Source: Amyelois transitella
Lineage: Eukaryota; Arthropoda; Insecta; Lepidoptera; Pyralidae
DNA length: 64,000 nt
Assembly (NCBI RefSeq): GCF_032362555.1
Contig: NC_083512.1
Coordinates: forward strand, 4,266,001-4,330,000
Reading direction: 5' to 3'
The notes beneath the pieces are model-generated. The model was not told the DNA's origin and did no database searches. It saw only the letters and a list, made by a program, of their open reading frames with translations. Below are positions 58,895 to 64,000 of this stretch, in pieces; positions within the stretch are counted from its first letter, which is position 1, and every line of letters starts with the position of its first letter. Position numbers and translations under genes: made by a program.

Positions 58895-60621
58895 GATCCA
58901 AACTAACTGAACAACAGGTGACCAATTAATTTAACACAAACGGAATGCCGTCTCGCGGAATAACCTTCTTGGGTTTCCCTAGCAATGAGATTCAATAGCA
59001 ATTTGCGATTTCGTTATCAGTCGATCAGTCGAACTGGTTTGGAAAATAAATAAAGGGACATACACTTTTAATTTTATTTGTTTTGTTACACTGACATCTA
59101 TTATCAAGTTTAAGAAGAGCTCGTCAATATAACTGCGATAAGTAAAATATTGTGTTTGTATTCTTTATGCTGACTTCTTTAGTTATCAAAGCCTGCAGAT
59201 ATCTTCAGCGAGAATTATCTGTAGACTTCTGTTTTCTTATTTTTTTAAGTTATCTTTATACTTTTATTGCCTGAAATTTGTTACTCAGTAAATGGACGAC
59301 AATTCTTATGACAAGGTTTTCAAGTCAATTAAATATATTAATTACTTGTTTGTTGGCTTCTAAATCGCGTATATCGACACGCAGTAGCTTATTAATATTC
59401 AGATTTAAAAGCGCTCGAAATGTACCGCGGTCAGCCACGGTATACCTAGTTATAAGAATTATATGAAAAGTCAATTATTCAGCTAAATATTTAAATTTTA
59501 ATAAAAGACTTACAGTAAAATATTATTATATTTCAAATTCTTGAAGTTCAAGTTCAATGATAATGTCCTATCAAAAGCAGGTCAAGAGTTTATTAAAATT
59601 GCTTTTACTATGTCAATCAGTCGTGTTTAGTTTATCTCGTTTTTTTATCACTTAGTTTATAAATATACGACTTGTGTTTGCCTGGCGAATTTTTCGCGTA
59701 AATCTGTAATTAATATTTTATTAAGAATTAAGCTCAAACACGTCAAAAGTTGAACAGATGAAAGAGAAATGTAAAGATTTTGATGTAACATATAACCAAA
59801 ATGAAATTTAGCAAAGAATGCAATAAAGATATGTTTAGTTTAAGGAAAGGGTAAACAACGCATGCGCAGATGTGTTAATGTTTCCTCATTATTTTTCTTT
59901 CATTAAATATGTATCTACGTTTATTTTATTATTTTTAAATCATTAACAAGCTTTTATCCGCATCTTCGTCCGTGCGAATTTAGCGCCACGTATAATAAAT
60001 AGTCTTTACGCAAATTCCACGGGAACCAAGTAGGTATAGTTTTTTACTGGGATGAAAAGTACCTACCCCATGTCCTTCCCCCGACTTTTAGTAATATATG
60101 CAAAATTTCAAGAAGATTACTTCAGTATAATTACTTACATTCGCGTTTACAATATTAGTTGGAACACCGTTGAATTAACACATGTATGAAGATTGTTTTG
60201 AAGGCGCAATATTGTGTGCGAAATATGGAAGATTGAATGAAAGAATTCGGCGAAAACTTCGACAAAAGATTTATCACTACTCGCTTAGAATGCCACAAGA
60301 TGGCAGGATCCTGAGAAAATTAAGGAGGGTACAGAATTGCAATTTTGCATTTTGAAAATTTGCTTGCTGTTTGTAAACTAACTGTTTAATATTGAAACGT
60401 GTTAAGTAAAATATTTTTTTTACTTCAGTTATTCGCTAGTTGAATCTGTGTAATTCATCCAAAAATATGATTAAGACGAGAAGGTTAGCCTAATAATCAT
60501 TACGTTGTAACCCTGAGAAACAAGGTGATCGGCAGTATTAAAATTAAGGATATCAGAGTGAGCGAAATATATTAAGCCAATACGGGTTAGGTTTACGAAA
60601 AAGAATAAGCGACATATATTC
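58895..60621. other. Upstream flank of the glycosidase gene
   Basis: Presumed promoter region: an initiator-like TCAGT on the minus strand at 58910-58906, with an AT-rich block about 20-30 bases further upstream. At 59960-60110, TCTTCGTCCGTGCGAATTTA and TTTTTACTGGGATGAAAAGT look like repeat debris of the Helitron-like type. Confidence 0.35.
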
Positions 60622-60632
60622 CATCTTCTATA

Positions 60633-61213
60633 CATACATACATAAAATCACGCCTCTTTCCCGGAGGGGTAGGCAGAGACTACCTCTTTCCACTTGCCAC
60701 GATCTCTGCATATTTCCTTCGCTTCATCCACATTCATAACTCTCTTCATGCAAGCTCGGCGGTTTCGGGTACTTTTGACCTGACCCTTTACCAGGACGTC
60801 CTTAATTTGATCAAGATATGTTCGTCTAGGTCTTCCCACTCCGACCTTTCCCTCCACACTCTCCATGTATATCTGCTTAGTCAACCTGTTTTCATTCATC
60901 CTCTCCACATGACCGAACCATCTCAACATACCCTTTTCTATTCCTGTAACTACATCTTCTTTCACATCACAACATTCCCTTATCACGCTGTTCCTTATCC
61001 GGTCACTCAATTTCACACCCAATATACTCCTTAACGCTCTCATTTCCACTGCCTTTATTCTGCTTTCGTGCTTCTTTTGCCATACCCAACTTTCACTCCC
61101 ATACATTAATGTCGGGACCAACACGCCGCTATGCACAGCCAGTCGAGCCTTTTTGGATAGTTTCTGACTGCTCATAAAGCATGCAAAGCTCCATTCACCA
61201 TGTTCCCCGCGTT
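60633..61213 (-). mobile_element. 5'-truncated RTE copy with 11-bp target-site duplication
   Basis: On the minus strand this matches the last ~575 bases of the 25741-29157 element, ending in ATGT repeats. CATCTTCTATA flanks it at 60622-60632 and 61214-61224. The frame 61175-60648 encodes 175 residues of the RTE C-terminus (SSQKLSKKARLAVHS... RWFGHVERM ... SGKEA) with a few substitutions relative to the full copy. One base is missing just upstream of that methionine, shifting the frame. Truncation at the 5' side is the usual result of incomplete target-primed reverse transcription, so the fragment is dead on arrival. Confidence 0.92.
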
Positions 61214-62450
61214 CATCTTCTATATCCTCATTATATTAGTCAAGACACCAAAAACTCACCATAAATAGCATTGGATTGCTTCCAAGTTAAACGGAATAGT
61301 TGACAGAGCTGGCTTTTCGAACCATTCAACTTATGAAAGCATTTTTGTGGAGCATTATTGAATCTAAGACTTGGTTCTCGTTCGGCATTGTGTAACTTTT
61401 ATAGAATGCATTTAGATAGATTGAATTAATCGTTTGACAATAATTTATTCATTATTTATCTAGGCTTTAACGAACACTATTCCATATTTACCAGTCACTC
61501 TCTGATATTACTTGTTCGCTTAATTGTGTCATTAATTAATATGTTTATTGGAGCACTGGGTTGTTTTGTGAGTTTAGTTTTTTTAAGGTAAGACTAAAAT
61601 CAAGAGAAGTTTGAGGCTTCTGATGATTGGACTGTTAAGTTACAAAGTGAAAGCGAGAAAAATAAAAAAAAATACTTTTGGTCAGTACTTATTTCGGCCT
61701 CGCTGAGGTACTTTTTTGTGGAAACCGAATAAATTTGAATACAATAACTAGTTGCGTCTTATTAAAAATAATTTAATGTTTGAAATATTATGGGAAGTTT
61801 CTACCTACTCCGCCCAGCCAACGTAACGAAAAGCTAAATTGATTTCCGCAAAGTTCGCTTACGAAGAAAAAATATACCTGATTTATTCGTTACTGAAACT
61901 TAACTCTATGAATATTGAGAGAAGGGTGAAAATGATTATTTGCCAAGGTACAAGTGAAGTCGAATATATCATTACATCAACGCTTCCCTGATTTATTCCT
62001 ACGCCGCATGAGGGTGTGTCAGCCACATCCCTCGGTGTGTCGTATTGTTATTTATAGCTCCATATCTGCTTAGGAAATTCAGACTTCGAATTTGAAGCTA
62101 ACATTCCTGAATTTCTTCCTAAGTTCTGTTAAAGCAATGCAAATTGAACTTTGAGAACATTTGCTCTGAAAAATACGTGCGCATGTGTTGCGTTTGACTA
62201 AACATTCATATTATTATATCTAGTACAAGATATGTTTTTTGCAGGTAGAACAGATATTAAGTTACAACAAAACTAGTTTAATGCATATAAAGTACCTACA
62301 CGTTATTCTTGTTTCATGACGATATCGAAATCGGTTCTGAATTTTTTGGATATTTGCAATTTACAAACATCGGACGTTTTAAAAACATACATCTGAACAA
62401 GCAACCATCACATACAGAAATAACCCCAAACACCAACCATAATCCACGAC

Positions 62451-62540
62451 ACACATACATAAACACATACAATTACGACTATATCCCTCGCGGAGTAGAC
62501 AAAGCCAACAGTCTCGAAAAGACTTTAAGGCCACGTTCAC
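62451..62540 (-). repeat. 3' fragment of RTE-ended SINE
   Basis: The complement of the terminal repeats, then GACTATATCCCTCGCGGAGT, AGACAAAGCCAACAGTCTCG and GGCCACGTTCA. It stops there and is followed about 37 bases on by an RTE 3' fragment in the same orientation. Confidence 0.78.
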
Positions 62541-62576
62541 AAAGTTTGTCTTTCTATGTATGAAAGGTAAACTGAT

Positions 62577-62780
62577 TACATACATACATACATAATATCA
62601 CGTCATTTTTCCGGAGGGATAGGCAAAAACTACATCTTTTCACTTGCCACGATCTACTCGTATGCATACTTCTTTCGCTTCATTCACATTCCTATTCTCT
62701 TCATGCAAGCTCAGCGGTTTTGGGTACACTTAACACGACCTGGCCAGGACGTTCTTAATAATCTGATCAAAAGATGCTTA
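62577..62780 (-). mobile_element. RTE 3' fragment
   Basis: It begins with the complement of ATGT repeats (62577-62594), then the RTE 3' end (CCGGAGGGATAGGC, CACTTGCCACGATCT, TTTCGCTTCATTCACATTC, CAAGCTCAGCGGTTTTGGG). It is mutated and shorter than the copy at 60633. It directly follows a SINE-like tail at 62451-62540. Confidence 0.8.
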
Positions 62781-63837
62781 ATGTGAGGATCCTTCTTTTT
62801 GAACAAATATTTCTTATCTTTATCCTATTTTCAAATAAGATGTTACAACAAGGTTCTAGAGAACTAAAGAAATACCCAGTTTTCATTAGCCTTGTAACAA
62901 ATGGCATCTGATTGGACGACGTAACAAAAAAAATATAAAAATTAAATTTTCATAGAAATGTACGAACGAAGAGAATATTTATGCGAGTACGAATGAAACT
63001 TATGGAAGAAAAGGATGATTTTTTCACAAACGCTTCTGAATGAGGATATTTTAAATTCCAATTTTGCACTTTAGTCCGATAGCAGACGTGCAGATGGGCC
63101 GGAATTTTGCATAGATTTCGAGTCTTTTCCTTAAAGCTCTAAATGCAGTTTTTTTTCGAAATTCTCAACTAGTAATATTAGTAATCAACTGCAATAAGAT
63201 AATGTCCTTTGGATAAACATATTATTATTTGCATAACATAAATAATAGATTAGGTTGATTCTGTTTCTCAATTTCAAGTAGAAGTGTAAGTGTAATTAAT
63301 GTTTTTGTGTGTCTTGCTGTTGGACAAAGCATGTCGAGTTGTTTTTTTGCTCCTTTAAATCTTCCGTAAAATACCTTGATTTATTTTTCATTTGTAATGA
63401 CTAAGTGAAGAAATGAATATTTCAAACAGGAATTCCTAAATTGTCCCCACAACGGTGCTAAGAGGACTAGATCCAGATTTGCATCAGTTGCGAAACTAAG
63501 TTATGATAATCTGGCTATAAGTTACAGGCTCAAGCTGGTAAGCTTTTCAATTTTATTGGGAGATGGGATGCTTTGACGGTAACTTCTGGAGAAATTGAAT
63601 TTTCCACCATTTTAATACAGCTGTTGAACCAGTTCAGATGTGGCTAATGATTCTGTTCGAGTTTCAGCAGCTAAGAATAATTTGTGTCTTTAAAATCTCA
63701 GCGGAAAGTTTTAATGCATTTTTTTTAAAGTTGGTATAACGAAGGATTTTTATGCATATTTCAGCAAGATATCAAACTGAATTGAAGAAGTACTGAGGAT
63801 TGAATTATCATAGTTAACATACATTCAAGCTTTTATC

Positions 63838-63893
63838 GCGTCTTTTGTCCCTAACGGGTTTGACAGAGACAATAATTCGTAAAGACGATGGCC
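63838..63893 (-). repeat. Short 3' fragment of RTE-ended SINE
   Basis: GCGTCTTTTGTCCCTAACGG, TTTGACAGAGACAATAATTC and AAAGACGATGGCC weakly match the complement of the family 3' half. Confidence 0.5.
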
Positions 63894-64000
63894 TTATTCT
63901 TTCTGGTGGTTTAATAACGCAATCAAAATTCACATAGTAATGTACTATTACCAATCAAACTCATGTACCCAAAAGTGTTTTCTGAGCATCTCCCTTTTGT

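Larger units (their letters stand above)
61225..64000. other. Right-hand flank
   Basis: Apart from the SINE and RTE fragments at 62451-62780 and 63838-63893, I see no exon, RNA gene or complete mobile element. The sequence is AT-rich throughout. Confidence 0.45.

Noticed and set aside
1..64000. CRISPR arrays, bacterial operons, prophage or plasmid features
   Set aside because: No direct-repeat/spacer arrays and no dense uninterrupted coding; introns and eukaryotic retroelements dominate.

Overview
The window is AT-rich nuclear DNA from an insect, very probably a moth or butterfly (Lepidoptera). Genes are split by short GT-AG introns. The repeat load has a lepidopteran character: an RTE-clade non-LTR retrotransposon with an ATGT-repeat tail, short Helitron-like elements starting TC and ending CTAG between A and T, and tRNA-like SINEs. 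I identify the order from these features and from protein families, not from a database match. Nothing bacterial, plasmid-borne or CRISPR-like was seen.

Three host genes can be reconstructed exon by exon, all with intact reading frames. (1) 5243-8349, plus strand, five exons, 454 aa: a cytochrome b5-related protein with an N-terminal heme-binding domain fused to a fatty-acid-desaturase-type membrane domain carrying three histidine boxes. (2) 12320-15384, minus strand, seven coding exons, 341 aa: an aldo-keto reductase with the full D-Y-K-H catalytic tetrad at family spacing. (3) 46881-58894, minus strand, ten coding exons, 521 aa: a secreted family 1 glycoside hydrolase (beta-glucosidase/myrosinase-like) with both catalytic glutamates. 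They share no operon-like arrangement. At most they fit a general theme of lipid and small-molecule metabolism and digestion.

Between the reductase and the glycosidase lies about 31 kb (15.4-46.9 kb) with no recognisable host exon. Its main occupant is a nearly full-length RTE retrotransposon (25741-29157) flanked by a perfect 12-bp target-site duplication. The reading frame is open for 962 codons and covers most of the endonuclease domain, reverse transcriptase and C-terminus; one frameshift sits near the start of the endonuclease. A second, 5'-truncated copy with an 11-bp duplication lies at 60633-61213, and several older 3' fragments are scattered around. A SINE-like family of about 250-270 bp, with about 20 whole or partial copies, shares its first ~105 bp and its 3' terminus with this RTE, so it looks like a non-autonomous partner.

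Other structure includes a pair of 266-bp Helitron-like elements in inverted orientation (9108-9373 and 9670-9935), a 1.36-kb Helitron-like element (39325-40679), two near-perfect DNA palindromes (41651-41716 and 53408-53457), a fold-back element (56838-56973) and an ~89-bp tandem duplication (33751-33900). I did not find a clearly new biological system. The most informative observations are the composite RTE/SINE family, the palindromes and the paired Helitron-like elements.
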